A stretch of DNA of 64,000 bases from JACZUI01 sp965216725 (GTDB lineage: Bacteria > Actinomycetota > Acidimicrobiia > Spongiisociales > ZC4RG35): the NCBI GenBank assembly GCA_965216725.1, contig CBDCGI010000007.1:186001-250000 (forward strand), in the 5' to 3' direction. Of the stretch, positions 1 through 9,019 are shown one piece after another. The position numbers were made by a program, and so were the translations under genes. The notes under the pieces are model-generated. The model was not told the origin of the DNA. It made no database searches and worked only from the letters and a program-made list of their open reading frames with translations. Position 1 is the first letter of the stretch, and each line of letters begins with the position of its first letter.

Positions 1-663
1 GTTCACGGAGCCTTGAATCAGTGTTGGCTCGACCCACGCTTCGAAATCACGAATGAGAGAGGCCAGAAGCTCGTAGAGCACGGCGTCGGGGTCTGTGATC
101 GCCGCCTCAGAGATCCCCACGATCGCAAGCCGCACGACGTTGGGCGCAGACCTGGTGGTATAGCGCCTCAGGCTGACGTTGACACTTTCGACGAACTCCT
201 CGGCCCATCGCCCGGCGCGGGGCGTGGCCTTCATCGCCTCCGCAACTTCATCGAACAACCCAGTCGGATCGCTGGTTGCATAATTCGGGTCGAGCGCCTC
301 CAGGAAGCGCTGCGCGACGAGGATGCCGACGGCAAGTGCGCGCTGTCGGTGTTCGGCAACCAGGGGAAGGGCGGTGGCTGCGCAGCGGACTGCGATCCTG
401 GCGTCCACCTGCGGATCGTCCGAGGTCAGGCCGATGACCGAGGGAATCAGTGGGACCAGCCTCGATCTGTTGTCGTCGGAGGTGCGGTCGTTGACCCCGC
501 GGGCAGCCGCTGAGAGCAATTCGTGGGTGCATTCGGGGTGGTCGCTCCAGCTCTCACCGGCGAGAACCGAGGCGTACTCCATGAAACAGGCCCCTTTTCG
601 GGCGTTCCGGTGCTTCCCTGCGGACAGGACCGGGACCAGCTCGGGTGCGTCGCCGCGGGCCAT
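1..663 (-). CDS. Conserved hypothetical protein, C-terminus cut by window edge
   Basis: An open frame runs leftwards from ATG at 663 to base 1 without a stop (221 codons). Its composition is protein-like, starting MARGDAPELVPVLSAG and containing stretches such as DDPQVDARIAVRCAATALP. The opposite-strand frames here are Arg/Pro-rich and look like shadows. I do not recognise the family. There is no signal peptide or membrane segment, and helical Ala/Leu-rich segments suggest a soluble protein. The gene is divergent from nothing nearby: the next gene upstream is on the same strand, beyond a 170-bp gap holding a hairpin repeat. Confidence 0.6.
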   Translation of the reverse strand, partial: MARGDAPELVPVLSAGKHRNARKGACFMEYASVLAGESWSDHPECTHELLSAAARGVNDRTSDDNRSRLVPLIPSVIGLTSDDPQVDARIAVRCAATALPLVAEHRQRALAVGILVAQRFLEALDPNYATSDPTGLFDEVAEAMKATPRAGRWAEEFVESVNVSLRRYTTRSAPNVVRLAIVGISEAAITDPDAVLYELLASLIRDFEAWVEPTLIQGSVN

Positions 664-739
664 GACCCAACATTACAGCCGCACCCCACCGCCGTCACCA
701 GATTGCCGGGTGCCCGACGTTCTCACTCTCCCCTTCCCC

Positions 740-789
740 GTCGAGTGTGCCTGTCCTCTCGCTTTTTGGGTAGGACAAGCACACTCGAC
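740..789. repeat. Hairpin repeat element, copy 1
   Basis: Two 18-nt arms, 740-757 (GTCGAGTGTGCCTGTCCT) and 772-789, are reverse complements with one mismatch and enclose a 14-nt loop. Nearly the same element, with the loop in the opposite orientation, lies at 59827-59876, 59 kb away. Both copies sit between genes and are flanked by CCTTCCCC-type sequence, so this is a dispersed palindromic extragenic element. It could also act as a bidirectional terminator. Confidence 0.75.
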
Positions 790-833
790 GTCAAAGAGGG
801 GAGGGAGCGCCTCTACTCGGCGCCCCTCACGAC

Positions 834-1490
834 CTAGCGGAGGCTGAAAGGCGGGTAGTCGTCGGTGACCAGAAGGCTGACGTAAGCGGCTACGCGGAGG
901 CCCCATCGCCCCACTCCGACCACGTAATCGAAGAGACCCTTCGGGTAGCGACCGGTGAACAGGATGGCGAACCAGGCGATGATCACCGCGAACACAGCCG
1001 CGACAAACAAGAACGCCAGTGCGATGTAGTGCGGAATCGCCAGAATCCACTTCACGAGTGGGAGCCAGCGATTCAGATCGGCCTCGACGTCGGGATAGTC
1101 GATCTCGACGTGCACCATCTGCTCTTCGTCGGTGGACGGGTATTTGTCAGTCAGCAGGGCCAAATACGAGGACACCCGATAGCCAAAGCGGGTGAACTCT
1201 TTGGCGAAATTGAACCACCACCTCGGGTACTTCTGGCGAAACACGATCATCAGCGCCGTCGCCACGAACAACCCGGCGACTATCCCGCCACCCGAGCTCG
1301 ACACCTTCGAGATGGTTTCACCGGTCTCTGTGACGAGCGTCGTGCTCGAATTCGACGTCCCCGACAGCAGCGAATAGATGATCAATATGGGAATCGCCCA
1401 GAGGATCCGGAAGAACGTCGTGAAGCGGTCCAGCTTCTCCGGGTAGTCGATCTCGAGACGCGCCGAGTATGTGTCAGATTGTGTTGTCAT
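834..1490 (-). CDS. DUF4389 family membrane protein
   Basis: The protein is 218 aa, starting MTTQSDTYSARLEIDYPEKL. ATG at 1490 is preferred over an upstream in-frame ATG at 1550 because a strong GAGGAGGAAG ribosome site lies just upstream. It has two similar halves. Each has a beta-like 'EIDYP' segment followed by hydrophobic helices (FFRILWAIPILIIY near residue 25; LPLVKWILAIPHYIALAFLF near 140) and a 'WWFNFAKEFTRFGYRVSSYLALL' or 'YVVGVGRWGLRVAAYVSLL' stretch, typical of DUF4389. It is an integral membrane protein of unknown function. Confidence 0.85.
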   Translation of the reverse strand: MTTQSDTYSARLEIDYPEKLDRFTTFFRILWAIPILIIYSLLSGTSNSSTTLVTETGETISKVSSSGGGIVAGLFVATALMIVFRQKYPRWWFNFAKEFTRFGYRVSSYLALLTDKYPSTDEEQMVHVEIDYPDVEADLNRWLPLVKWILAIPHYIALAFLFVAAVFAVIIAWFAILFTGRYPKGLFDYVVGVGRWGLRVAAYVSLLVTDDYPPFSLR

Positions 1491-1571
1491 GGTCTTCCTC
1501 CTCGTTCCCCGAACAAATACCAAACCCAGCCCAAGCCGACTAGGGGCCAACGTCCCTATGGGCTGACGTCC

Positions 1572-2519
1572 TCAGTCCGACGCCTTGAGCCACGGTGGGC
1601 GCGGCGCATCAATTCGATCCAGCCGCGACGGCACCGGACCAAATCGCTCGTCGTTGCCCGTCTGCCAATCCCGCCAGGCGTCGGTGATCTCGTCTGTGGT
1701 GCGGGCCACGAAGTTCCACCACATCTTGACCCGCTCTCCTAGTGGCAACCCGCCGACCACGAGGACCCTGCCAGGACCGGCCCGAGTCTCGAATCGGAGC
1801 GTCTCATATCCCGTCGGCACCACAGCCAGATCGCCTGGCTCGACAATGGTGTCGTCGACCTTGACTGGCCGATCTATTGGGACGACGCCGTATTCGAAGT
1901 CGCGCTCGACCTCCATGGTCACCGACCGCCGCATTCTGAGGTCAGCTCCGAATGCTGGATGGTCGAATGCAGCCGGTGAGGTCTCTCCGGCGAGCTCGCC
2001 GATGAGCAAGCGAGCCTCCCCACCGTCCAATTCGACGTCGGGAAGTGCCTTGAGATGCTGAAAAGCCGAACCTCCGTCTCGAGTCGCATCCGGTTGGGCC
2101 AGCCACATCTGGGCCCCAAGGATCCCCCGAGTCTCTTGGGCCGAACTGGTGCCGATCGCCTCCTCGGCATGGGCAATGCCGCGACCGGAGGTCATCAGAT
2201 TCAACTCGCCAGGGAGGATGGGCTGCTGCGTCCCGAGCGAGTCGGTGTGGAGGACTTCGCCGGCAAAGAGCCAGGTCACGGTGGACAATCCAATGTGGGG
2301 ATGGGGCCCTATCTCGAGCGGCGGTGGGTTGTCGACGTCGTCTGGGCTCATCAGATCGACAAAACACCAGGGGCCGATAGTGCGACGTCGCTTCGTGGGC
2401 AGGACACGGAAGATCCCCATGTTGCCCACGCGAGCCTGTCTTCCCGGCTTGATCTCGATGGTCTTCACACCGAAGGATTCGTCAACTCTGCCGGAGGCTT
2501 CTTCGACGGGACCACTCAC
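1572..2519 (-). CDS. Pirin family protein
   Basis: This is a bicupin of the pirin family. The N-terminal cupin carries the iron-ligand pattern in 'IGPHPHIGLSTVTWLFAGEVLHTDSLG', with the matching Glu/His in 'GRGIAHAEEA'. The C-terminal half has 'YEVVPTGYETLRF'-like strands and ends 'MWWNFVARTTDEI', a characteristic pirin segment. Family members are iron-binding nuclear or cytosolic proteins, some with quercetinase activity; the substrate here is unknown. The open frame reaches ATG at 2639, but that overlaps the ribosome site and start of the divergent panB-like gene, so I prefer GTG at 2519. The start remains uncertain. Confidence 0.85.
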   Translation of the reverse strand: MSGPVEEASGRVDESFGVKTIEIKPGRQARVGNMGIFRVLPTKRRRTIGPWCFVDLMSPDDVDNPPPLEIGPHPHIGLSTVTWLFAGEVLHTDSLGTQQPILPGELNLMTSGRGIAHAEEAIGTSSAQETRGILGAQMWLAQPDATRDGGSAFQHLKALPDVELDGGEARLLIGELAGETSPAAFDHPAFGADLRMRRSVTMEVERDFEYGVVPIDRPVKVDDTIVEPGDLAVVPTGYETLRFETRAGPGRVLVVGGLPLGERVKMWWNFVARTTDEITDAWRDWQTGNDERFGPVPSRLDRIDAPRPPWLKASD

Positions 2520-2637
2520 TCGGAGAAACCTACACCGCGACCGTTCGGTCTCCGACACCAATGGTGGTGGCGTCGCGGGCAGGGTTCCATGCCAGGCTTG
2601 TAGCCTCCCCACGGCCAGACCGCTACCCAGGAGGGTC

Positions 2638-3456
2638 ATGCCGCGAATACTCGACTACACCGGTCAAAGCGTGGACCGGACAGTGACCGTCGCATCAATC
2701 GCATCGTTGAAGGGAACCGGCTCTCAGTTGGCACAGGTGACCGCCTCCAGTCCGGACGAGTCGGCGGCAGCGGAGACCGCAGGAGTCGAGATGGTCGTGT
2801 GCATGTCACAGTTTGTGACGGCCGTTCGAGAGGGCTCTTCCCGCGTTTTCGTTACAGCGGCGATCGATTTTGAAGGAGACGTCACTGTCGACGAGCTCGT
2901 CGGACGGGCATTGACCGCCTTGGCCAGTGGTGCCGACGCAGTCATCACCGCCAGGCGCCTCGAGGTGGTGGAGAAGCTCGCGGAAGAAGACATCCCCGTG
3001 ATGGGTCATCTCGGTTTCGTCCCGAAGAAGTCGAATCTCCTCGGCGGAGTCCGACCGGTGGGCAAAACCGCTGAGGAAGCCACAGAGCTCTGGGGACGAT
3101 TCCGCGACCTCGAGAATGCGGGGGCCTTTGCAGTGGAATGCGAGTTGATCCCCGCCAACGTCATGGCCGAGATCAACCAGCGCACAGGCATGGCCACGGT
3201 GTCGCTCGGGTCCGGTCCCAACGCGGACGTTTTGTTTCTCTTCACCTCGGATCTCACCGGAGACGGAGACCACATCCCCCGCCATGCCCGGGTATACGCC
3301 GACTTCAACGCCCTGCGCGCCAAAATGAGGGACGAGCGAATCCAGGCTCTCTCCGCGTTTCGCGCCGACGTCGCGTCAGGTGATTTCCCCAAGGACAGCG
3401 AGGTTGTGGTCGCTGCGCCGGAGGAGCTGGCGCGGTTCATAAAGGCCATCGGGTAA
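2638..3456 (+). CDS. panB: Ketopantoate hydroxymethyltransferase-like protein (PanB family)
   Basis: The protein is 272 aa, starting MPRILDYTGQSVDRT after a good AGGAGGGTC ribosome site; longer in-frame extensions overlap pirin and are not credible. PanB features are seen in order: 'ALASGADAVITARRLEVVEKL', 'IPVMGHLGFVPKKSNLLGG' (compare the VMGHLGLTPQ signature), 'AGAFAVECELIPANVMAEI' and 'TVSLGSGPNADVLFLFTSDLTG'. PanB transfers a hydroxymethyl group from 5,10-methylene-THF to ketoisovalerate for pantothenate/CoA synthesis. The sequence is divergent from textbook PanB and no panC is adjacent, so a related phosphoenolpyruvate/ketoacid-type activity is possible. It is divergent from the pirin gene. 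Confidence 0.7.
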   Translation: MPRILDYTGQSVDRTVTVASIASLKGTGSQLAQVTASSPDESAAAETAGVEMVVCMSQFVTAVREGSSRVFVTAAIDFEGDVTVDELVGRALTALASGADAVITARRLEVVEKLAEEDIPVMGHLGFVPKKSNLLGGVRPVGKTAEEATELWGRFRDLENAGAFAVECELIPANVMAEINQRTGMATVSLGSGPNADVLFLFTSDLTGDGDHIPRHARVYADFNALRAKMRDERIQALSAFRADVASGDFPKDSEVVVAAPEELARFIKAIG

Positions 3457-3530
3457 CCACGCCCCTCGTCATGGGCTGGCAAACATCGTGTCCTCTCCGA
3501 TAATCAGCGACCCACACAACCACGGTTCAG

Positions 3531-4163
3531 GTGACTGACCTCTCATTACCCGGGCGCGTTCTCTGGTCGGCCGGCCCACCGATCGTGCGTGGACTGGCGA
3601 GGCTGCTCTACTCGCTGAGCGTCGACTACCAGACTGAGGTTCCTCCCCCGCCCTATGTCGTCGCCGCCAACCACTATTCACATTTGGATCCACCAATTGT
3701 CGGGGCGGTCATAGGACTACCTGTGAGATTCCTCGCCGTAGACGAGTTGCAGGGGAATTCGGCGGTCCTCGACAAAGTCCTCGATTGGTCGGGTGCCATC
3801 GCGCTACCGCGTGGTTCGGTTCCGCTCACGGCCATGCGCACGGCGATCCGTGTCCTGGAGCATGGCGGGGTCGTCGGCGTCTTCCCGGAAGGCGCCCGCG
3901 TTGAGAAATGGGGCATGCGGCGACCCAAGAAGGGCGCAGCGTGGTTGGCACTCAGGACTGGCGTCCCTTTGATACCGGTTGCGGTGCAAGGCACCGACCT
4001 CGCTTTCGACATTGACAACCGCTGGCACCGGGCCCAAATCAAGGTGACAGTGGGTCCACCCCTGACAGATTCCTCGATGGTGTCACTCACCCGCGCGTGG
4101 ACCGACTGGACAGCCGCCTGCATCAATCGAGATGCCCGGGAGCCTCGCCCCTCGGAGGGCTAG
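3531..4163 (+). CDS. 1-acyl-sn-glycerol-3-phosphate acyltransferase (PlsC-like)
   Basis: The protein is 210 aa from a GTG start. It contains the acyltransferase catalytic motif NHYSHLD (about residues 47-53) and the glycerophosphate-binding motif FPEGAR (about 119-124), followed by 'KKGAAWLALRTGVPLIPVAV', which is diagnostic of PlsC/LPLAT proteins. It would acylate lysophosphatidate at the membrane during phospholipid synthesis. It starts 74 bp after the panB-like gene on the same strand and is followed 9 bp later by the next small gene, so the three may be co-transcribed. Confidence 0.88.
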   Translation: MTDLSLPGRVLWSAGPPIVRGLARLLYSLSVDYQTEVPPPPYVVAANHYSHLDPPIVGAVIGLPVRFLAVDELQGNSAVLDKVLDWSGAIALPRGSVPLTAMRTAIRVLEHGGVVGVFPEGARVEKWGMRRPKKGAAWLALRTGVPLIPVAVQGTDLAFDIDNRWHRAQIKVTVGPPLTDSSMVSLTRAWTDWTAACINRDAREPRPSEG

Positions 4164-4172
4164 GTTGGAATC

Positions 4173-4436
4173 ATGTCCAACGTCGTGGTGGAGAGCATCG
4201 GCAGTGGGCGGTATCGCGTTGCCGTCTCCGAGGGTGGAACCACGACGACCCACATCGTGACAGCCAGCTCAACACTCCGAACGGTGGATGTTGCGCCCGA
4301 GGACTTGGTGGAGGCATCGTTTCGCTTCCTCCTCGACAGGGAATCCAAAGAATCGATCCTCAAAGAATTCGATCTGGCGGTCATCCCGAGATACTTCCCC
4401 GAATATGACTCCATCATCGGCGAATACCTTGAGTGA
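4173..4436 (+). CDS. Small conserved hypothetical protein (87 aa)
   Basis: The protein is 87 aa with no recognised domain. The N-terminal half looks like a beta sheet ('VVVESIGSGRYRVAVSEGGTTTTHIVTA'). The C-terminal half is helical ('EDLVEASFRFLLDRESKESILKEF') and ends in an aromatic/acidic tail. It is soluble. Its reading frame overlaps the next gene (cupin), which supports translation as an operon with the acyltransferase upstream. Confidence 0.7.
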   Translation: MSNVVVESIGSGRYRVAVSEGGTTTTHIVTASSTLRTVDVAPEDLVEASFRFLLDRESKESILKEFDLAVIPRYFPEYDSIIGEYLE

Positions 4437-4701
4437 TTCTGAAGAAATCGCCCGACGGGCATTCGCTGCGGAGGAAATGATGCCGCATAGCTGGTCGAAT
4501 CATCCCGGTTATCGCTATCCGACTCATGCCCACGACTATCACAAGGTGCTGATCTGCGTTGAAGGCACGATCACGTTCCACACCTCGGACGGCGACGTGG
4601 AGCTGATTGCAGGGGACCGCATGGACCTTCCGCCGGGTACGGCTCACAGCGCAACCGTGGGGCCCGGCGGCGTCACCTGCATGGAGGCAGCCAGAAGGTA
4701 G
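4429..4701 (+). CDS. Single-domain cupin protein
   Basis: This is a small cupin (about 90 aa). Cupin motif 1 is visible as 'YPTHAHDYHKVLICVEGTITFH' (His, His, and a Glu after the tyrosine-lysine strand) and motif 2 as 'LIAGDRMDLPPGTAHSATVG'. Metal ligands therefore appear intact. I place the start at TTG 4429, overlapping the preceding stop by 8 nt. ATG 4477 or 4480, behind a GGAGG, is an alternative. The substrate is unknown. Last gene of the small plus-strand cluster before the permease. Confidence 0.75.
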   Translation: MSDSEEIARRAFAAEEMMPHSWSNHPGYRYPTHAHDYHKVLICVEGTITFHTSDGDVELIAGDRMDLPPGTAHSATVGPGGVTCMEAARR

Positions 4702-4738
4702 TCCGCTGCTCGGCCACGCCGAATGCGATACTGCCGCG

Positions 4739-7213
4739 GTGCAGCCTCAAACCGAGACCGGGCCAGGGACGTCAGCCCGCGGAGCGATGTTGGGGACGTT
4801 CGCAGGTGTGTTCACGCCGTCGATTCTCACCATTCTCGGCATCATTCTCTTCCTGCGTACCGGCTACGTGGTGGGTAACGCTGGACTCGGCGGCTTTCTG
4901 GCGATCATCGCCGTCTCCACACTGGTGTCCGTGCTGACCAGCATCTCGCTGTCGGCCATCGCCACCAATATCGAGGTTCGGGGCGGGGGCGACTACTACC
5001 TGATCTCGCGCACGCTCGGTATCGAGTTTGGCGGTGCCATTGGGCTGGTTCTGTTCCTGGCCCAGTCGATATCGGTCGCCTTCTACGCAGTTGGCTTCAG
5101 CGAGGCGGTGGCCGCGTTCGCAGGGATCGACAGCGCCACCGTGATCCGACTTCTAGCCGGGGGCGCCGTGCTCGTTCTCTTTGTCTTCGCATGGGCCGGT
5201 GCGGACGTCGCCACAAAGCTCCAATTCGTCATCATGGCGATTCTGGGAGGAGGGCTGATTTCCTTCTTCGCAGGCGCGGTCGGATCGTTCGACTCGGACC
5301 GGCTCGCTGAGTCGTGGGGACCGGGTCCGGGCTCCATTGGACTGCTCGCTGCCTTTGCGATCTTCTTCCCTGCTGTGACCGGATTCACACAAGGGGTAAG
5401 CATGTCCGGCGACTTGCGTGATCCGCGAAAGAGCCTCCCCAAGGGAACCTTCGCCGCTGTGGGCATCTCAACTCTGGTGTACTTGGCCACGGCGATCCTC
5501 CTCGCCTCTGGTACGCCCATTCCCTTGCTGGTAGATGACACGGGCGCCGCGATGAGGGACATGGCCGTGGTCGGGTTCATGGTCGGAGCGGGGGTCGTTG
5601 CCGCCACGCTCTCCTCTGCGATGGCCTCGTTACTCGGCGCTCCTCGCATCTTCCAGTCAATGGCCGGTGACCGCGTCTTCCCGAAGATGGCGTGGTTCAG
5701 CAAAGGCTCCGGGCCTTCCAACAATCCCCGGCGTGCAACCGTCCTCGGCCTCGTGATTTCGCTCGGCACCATCTCGCTCGGCAGCGTCAACGCAATCGCC
5801 CCCGTCGTGTCGATGTTCTTCTTGATCTCATACGGACTGATCAACTACGCGACCTACTACGAGGCAAGGGCATCAAGCCCATCCTTTCGCCCCAGGTTCA
5901 GATGGTTCAAAGGCTGGGTCAGCCTGGCCGGTGCGTTGCTTTGCGGCGGTGCAATGCTCGCGATCGATCCCCTGGCGGGCGCGCTTTCGATGGTCTTGGT
6001 TGCCGGCGTCTACAAATACCTCCAGCGCCGAGACCTCCCAGAGAGATGGGCCGACGCCGCCGCCTCCCACCATTTCAACAGGGCCATCGAGAGCATTCGC
6101 TCTCTCGACAACGAAGTCGAACACGCCCGTAACTGGCGTCCTCAGATCCTCGTGCTGTCGGCCGACCCGGAGAGGCGATCTCGTCTCCTCTCGTTTGCCA
6201 AGTGGATCGAGGGCCACAGCGGGCTCACTGCTGCCTTTCAGATCATTGTGGGGGAAGGGGTCAAGAAACGCATCGAGACCGACCAGCGCACGGCTGAACT
6301 CCAGGACGAGATCGACCGTCTCGGCCTCGCCGTGCACGGGCGAGCTGTGCTTGCGGCAGATGGAATGGAGGCATTACCGGTTGTCGTCCAGTCGTTCGGC
6401 ATCGGGCGTATCCGAACCAACGTAGTGCTGTTCGGATGGCCGGAATCCCCCGAGGAGGAGCGGCTGGCGTTGTATCTCAGCGCGGTCAGGAACGTGGCAC
6501 GTCTCGGCGTCAGCGTCATGAGCCTCTCGACAGATGCCGCCAGGTGGACGGACTTCGCCGAGACGACCATGTCGGATCGAAGGCTGGACGTGATGTGGCA
6601 GGACAACGACTCAGGAAGGCTCGCCCTGCTGGCCGCCTACCTTTGCACAAGGGACCCTGAGTGGCGGAAGGCTTCGATTCGGCTCATCTCGCTCGAGTCC
6701 TCAGAATCAGACTCGGCGGAGGCTCTCACCGCCCTGTTGGAAGAAGCTCGCATCGAAGCAGAAGTCGTCCGTCTGCCCGAGCCCACTCATCAAGACATCG
6801 TGGAGGCGTGCCGCGATGCGACATTGGTCCTCACTCCGATGCGATTGAAAGAAGGCCGAATTCTCGACCCATTGGGAGGAGATCTCATCGCGCTGGCTGC
6901 TCGGCTTCCGATGACGGCAGCCGTTCACGCCGGCGAGCCCATCCATCTCAAGACTGACCCTGAGAGCGGTAGGGCGTTTCGAATAAACCAGGCCGAGGCC
7001 GCACTGGCCGAGGCGCGACAACGCCTCCGAAAACTGCAGCGGCAGCAGCAAGACGTCGATCGTCTCGTTGCCAAGGCGTCGGCAGCAGGTGAAGAAGATC
7101 GAATGAGAGACCTCGAGGAGCGGGCGGAGCAGATCCGGCGCAGGGTCATCACAACCAATGTTCGCGTCGAGCAGGCCGAAGAAGAGGTGGCATTTCTGCT
7201 GGACGAGTCGTAA
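4739..7213 (+). CDS. SLC12-like (cation-chloride cotransporter type) amino acid/polyamine/organocation permease
   Basis: The protein is 824 aa from GTG at 4739. About 12 membrane helices occupy residues 20-445, beginning 'GVFTPSILTILGIILFLRTGYVVG'. The motifs 'SLSAIATNIEVRGGGDYYLISRTLG', 'QGVSMSGDLRDPRKSLPKGT' and 'LGAPRIFQSMAGDRVFP' are characteristic of the SLC12/NKCC-KCC branch of the APC superfamily. A cytosolic C-terminal half of about 370 aa resembles the CCC regulatory domain and ends in a heptad-like coiled coil ('ALAEARQRLRKLQRQQQDV', 'RDLEERAEQIRRRV'). Likely role: coupled movement of Na/K with chloride or of amino acids. Direction and ions are not determinable from sequence. Confidence 0.85.
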   Translation: MQPQTETGPGTSARGAMLGTFAGVFTPSILTILGIILFLRTGYVVGNAGLGGFLAIIAVSTLVSVLTSISLSAIATNIEVRGGGDYYLISRTLGIEFGGAIGLVLFLAQSISVAFYAVGFSEAVAAFAGIDSATVIRLLAGGAVLVLFVFAWAGADVATKLQFVIMAILGGGLISFFAGAVGSFDSDRLAESWGPGPGSIGLLAAFAIFFPAVTGFTQGVSMSGDLRDPRKSLPKGTFAAVGISTLVYLATAILLASGTPIPLLVDDTGAAMRDMAVVGFMVGAGVVAATLSSAMASLLGAPRIFQSMAGDRVFPKMAWFSKGSGPSNNPRRATVLGLVISLGTISLGSVNAIAPVVSMFFLISYGLINYATYYEARASSPSFRPRFRWFKGWVSLAGALLCGGAMLAIDPLAGALSMVLVAGVYKYLQRRDLPERWADAAASHHFNRAIESIRSLDNEVEHARNWRPQILVLSADPERRSRLLSFAKWIEGHSGLTAAFQIIVGEGVKKRIETDQRTAELQDEIDRLGLAVHGRAVLAADGMEALPVVVQSFGIGRIRTNVVLFGWPESPEEERLALYLSAVRNVARLGVSVMSLSTDAARWTDFAETTMSDRRLDVMWQDNDSGRLALLAAYLCTRDPEWRKASIRLISLESSESDSAEALTALLEEARIEAEVVRLPEPTHQDIVEACRDATLVLTPMRLKEGRILDPLGGDLIALAARLPMTAAVHAGEPIHLKTDPESGRAFRINQAEAALAEARQRLRKLQRQQQDVDRLVAKASAAGEEDRMRDLEERAEQIRRRVITTNVRVEQAEEEVAFLLDES

Positions 7214-7244
7214 CGGGAGTTTGGTGGCCCCGATTCCGTGATGC

Positions 7245-8483
7245 TTAGAGACTCCGCGGATCGTTGGCCCAGGCGATCGTTGGATCTTCGAGACCAAATA
7301 TGCGGCGGACTGCGATCAGCCAATTGACGCTGAGCAGGACGACTATGGACAGCGCCAGCAACCACGGCCGGGGTGCCACCCAGCCGATCAAGACCGACAC
7401 GGCTGCCGTCACCATCAGAGAACGGATGAGCGGGTCGAAGAGTGGGCGAAGCCGGCCGTAGTCGGCAAGTGTGCGTGTGAGGAAGACCAGCCCAACCAGC
7501 CCCACCGACACCGACCCCGAAAGCAGCCAAGCCGTAGCGGCCGGGGTCTCCACGTCGGAACCGTGTTCGACAAGACTCAACATTGCGGCGCCGCTTGCTG
7601 CAATAGACAGAGTCACCGGGAAATGCCACGTCATCCAGACCGCACTCCAACCTCTGCTGATGTCGGGCAGCCTTCTCCCGACAAAGTCGAAGAACGTCCA
7701 CCAGTAGGCGAAGCCGATCATCAGGCCCAGCAGCCCGGTTGCGACAACGCTCAACGAACGGTCGGCATCCGACATCCCGGACACGACGCCCACGACCACT
7801 TCACCCAGCACGATGATGGTGAAGAGCCCAAACCGCTCGACCATCGAGTCTGTGATGACCACCCCACTTGCCATAGATTCCCGGTTTACAAGACGTCCGG
7901 TGAGAATGTTCAACGCCGTCCAAGCGAGAAAGAACCCGCCCCACACGATGAGCCTGGCGTCGTCGTCGAGGAACGAACTGAGGGCGATGACGACAATCGA
8001 CGCCACCATGCCCATGAGATACCGCGCCGTGACGGGCGCATACTCTTCGCTGTCAACCCGCCGGACCGAATACCAGAGCCAGGTCAGGACGACCAGATAC
8101 GCGACATAAGTCCAGGCGAACTGGCTTCCCGTTTCGCCGGTGGCTTCGCTGGTGAAGACGGCGAGCAGAGCAAGGATGAGCATCTGAAGGAACACGAAGG
8201 CGCGGGTACGAGCATCCTCGCGGCCATGCAGCTCGTAGTAGAGCGTGCCGTTGAGCCAGGCGAACCAGATCAGCCCGAAGACGACTGCGAACTCCGCGGC
8301 ACCGCGCCAGGAGACGTGCTCCGAGAGATGATGTGCCGCACGAGCGATGACCACGACATAGGTGAGGTCATAGAAGAGCTCGAGGAAACTGACCGTTCGG
8401 TCTTCGATGATCTCCCCATGGGCACGGGGTGGCTGCCAGAAGACCTCCCTGACATGGTTCATGCGTCTGGAGCGTTCCGACAT
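7245..8483 (-). CDS. ltrA: Low temperature requirement A (LtrA) family membrane protein
   Basis: The protein is 412 aa with about 11-12 membrane helices. The N-terminus 'VSFLELFYDLTYVVVIARAAHHL' and the segments 'FAWLNGTLYYELHGREDARTRAFVFLQM' and 'ERFGLFTIIVLGEVVVGVVSG' are diagnostic LtrA family signatures. The name comes from a Listeria mutant failing to grow at low temperature; the biochemical function is unknown. It is convergent with the SLC12-like permease, with a 31-bp gap between stops. Confidence 0.9.
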   Translation of the reverse strand: MSERSRRMNHVREVFWQPPRAHGEIIEDRTVSFLELFYDLTYVVVIARAAHHLSEHVSWRGAAEFAVVFGLIWFAWLNGTLYYELHGREDARTRAFVFLQMLILALLAVFTSEATGETGSQFAWTYVAYLVVLTWLWYSVRRVDSEEYAPVTARYLMGMVASIVVIALSSFLDDDARLIVWGGFFLAWTALNILTGRLVNRESMASGVVITDSMVERFGLFTIIVLGEVVVGVVSGMSDADRSLSVVATGLLGLMIGFAYWWTFFDFVGRRLPDISRGWSAVWMTWHFPVTLSIAASGAAMLSLVEHGSDVETPAATAWLLSGSVSVGLVGLVFLTRTLADYGRLRPLFDPLIRSLMVTAAVSVLIGWVAPRPWLLALSIVVLLSVNWLIAVRRIFGLEDPTIAWANDPRSL

Positions 8484-8646
8484 AGCCAGCCAGGTTAAGC
8501 GACGACCTGCTCTGGAGGGACGCTCCAGGGAGTCGGGCGAAGGCCGGCCCGTCAGCCCCGGCCCATGCGGACTCTTCGATTGCCACGGACCGAATCAGAT
8601 CAAACCAGCTCAGACCCGGCCCGGTCTCACGAAACGGGGAGCCGGG

Positions 8647-8931
8647 TCATCGATTGACCAGGTCTTTGCCCTTCTCCTCAATGCGGGCTTCGATCCAGTG
8701 GTCGCCAAAGAACGCGTAGATAGCGTGGCTCACCAGCCCCAAACCCCAGAAGAGAATCACCCAATAGGCCCAATCCAGACCGAACACCGCCTGGCCGCCA
8801 ACCCCCGCCCGAACGTCCAGGATGACCAGCAGGCCGTTGATGAATATGAACACCATCAAGTGATACATGAAATCCCTTATGGCCTTGAGCCGCTCCTTGG
8901 CGGTCTCTAGAGCAGCTTGTGTCTGCTCCAT
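8647..8931 (-). CDS. 2TM domain protein
   Basis: The protein is 94 aa from ATG 8931, chosen because AAGGAGGGAAG lies just upstream; an in-frame ATG at 9015 would add an unstructured Ser/Thr/Gly leader. A short amphipathic N-terminal helix (MEQTQAALETAKERLKAIRD) is followed by two hydrophobic helices (YHLMVFIFINGLLVILDV; WAYWVILFWGLGLVSHAIYAFFG) and an acidic/basic tail 'HWIEARIEEKGKDL'. This matches the 2TM domain family, which is often found beside histidine kinases. No partner is seen here. Confidence 0.8.
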   Translation of the reverse strand: MEQTQAALETAKERLKAIRDFMYHLMVFIFINGLLVILDVRAGVGGQAVFGLDWAYWVILFWGLGLVSHAIYAFFGDHWIEARIEEKGKDLVNR

Positions 8932-9019
8932 CTCGCTTCCCTCCTTGTTGTCTCCAAACGATGTTGAGGGCTGCGACGGAGTAGCACCAGAGTCATTGGT
9001 CCCCTTGGTGCCCATTGGG

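Noticed and set aside
13..532. Overlapping open frames on both strands at the left edge with Arg/Pro/Gly-rich translations
   Set aside because: The continuous minus-strand frame from 663 has normal protein composition and reaches the edge without a stop; the others are shadows of it.
2520..2639. N-terminal 40 residues of the pirin open frame up to ATG 2639
   Set aside because: It would overlap the ribosome site and start codon of the divergent PanB-like gene and has no family similarity; an internal GTG start is preferred.
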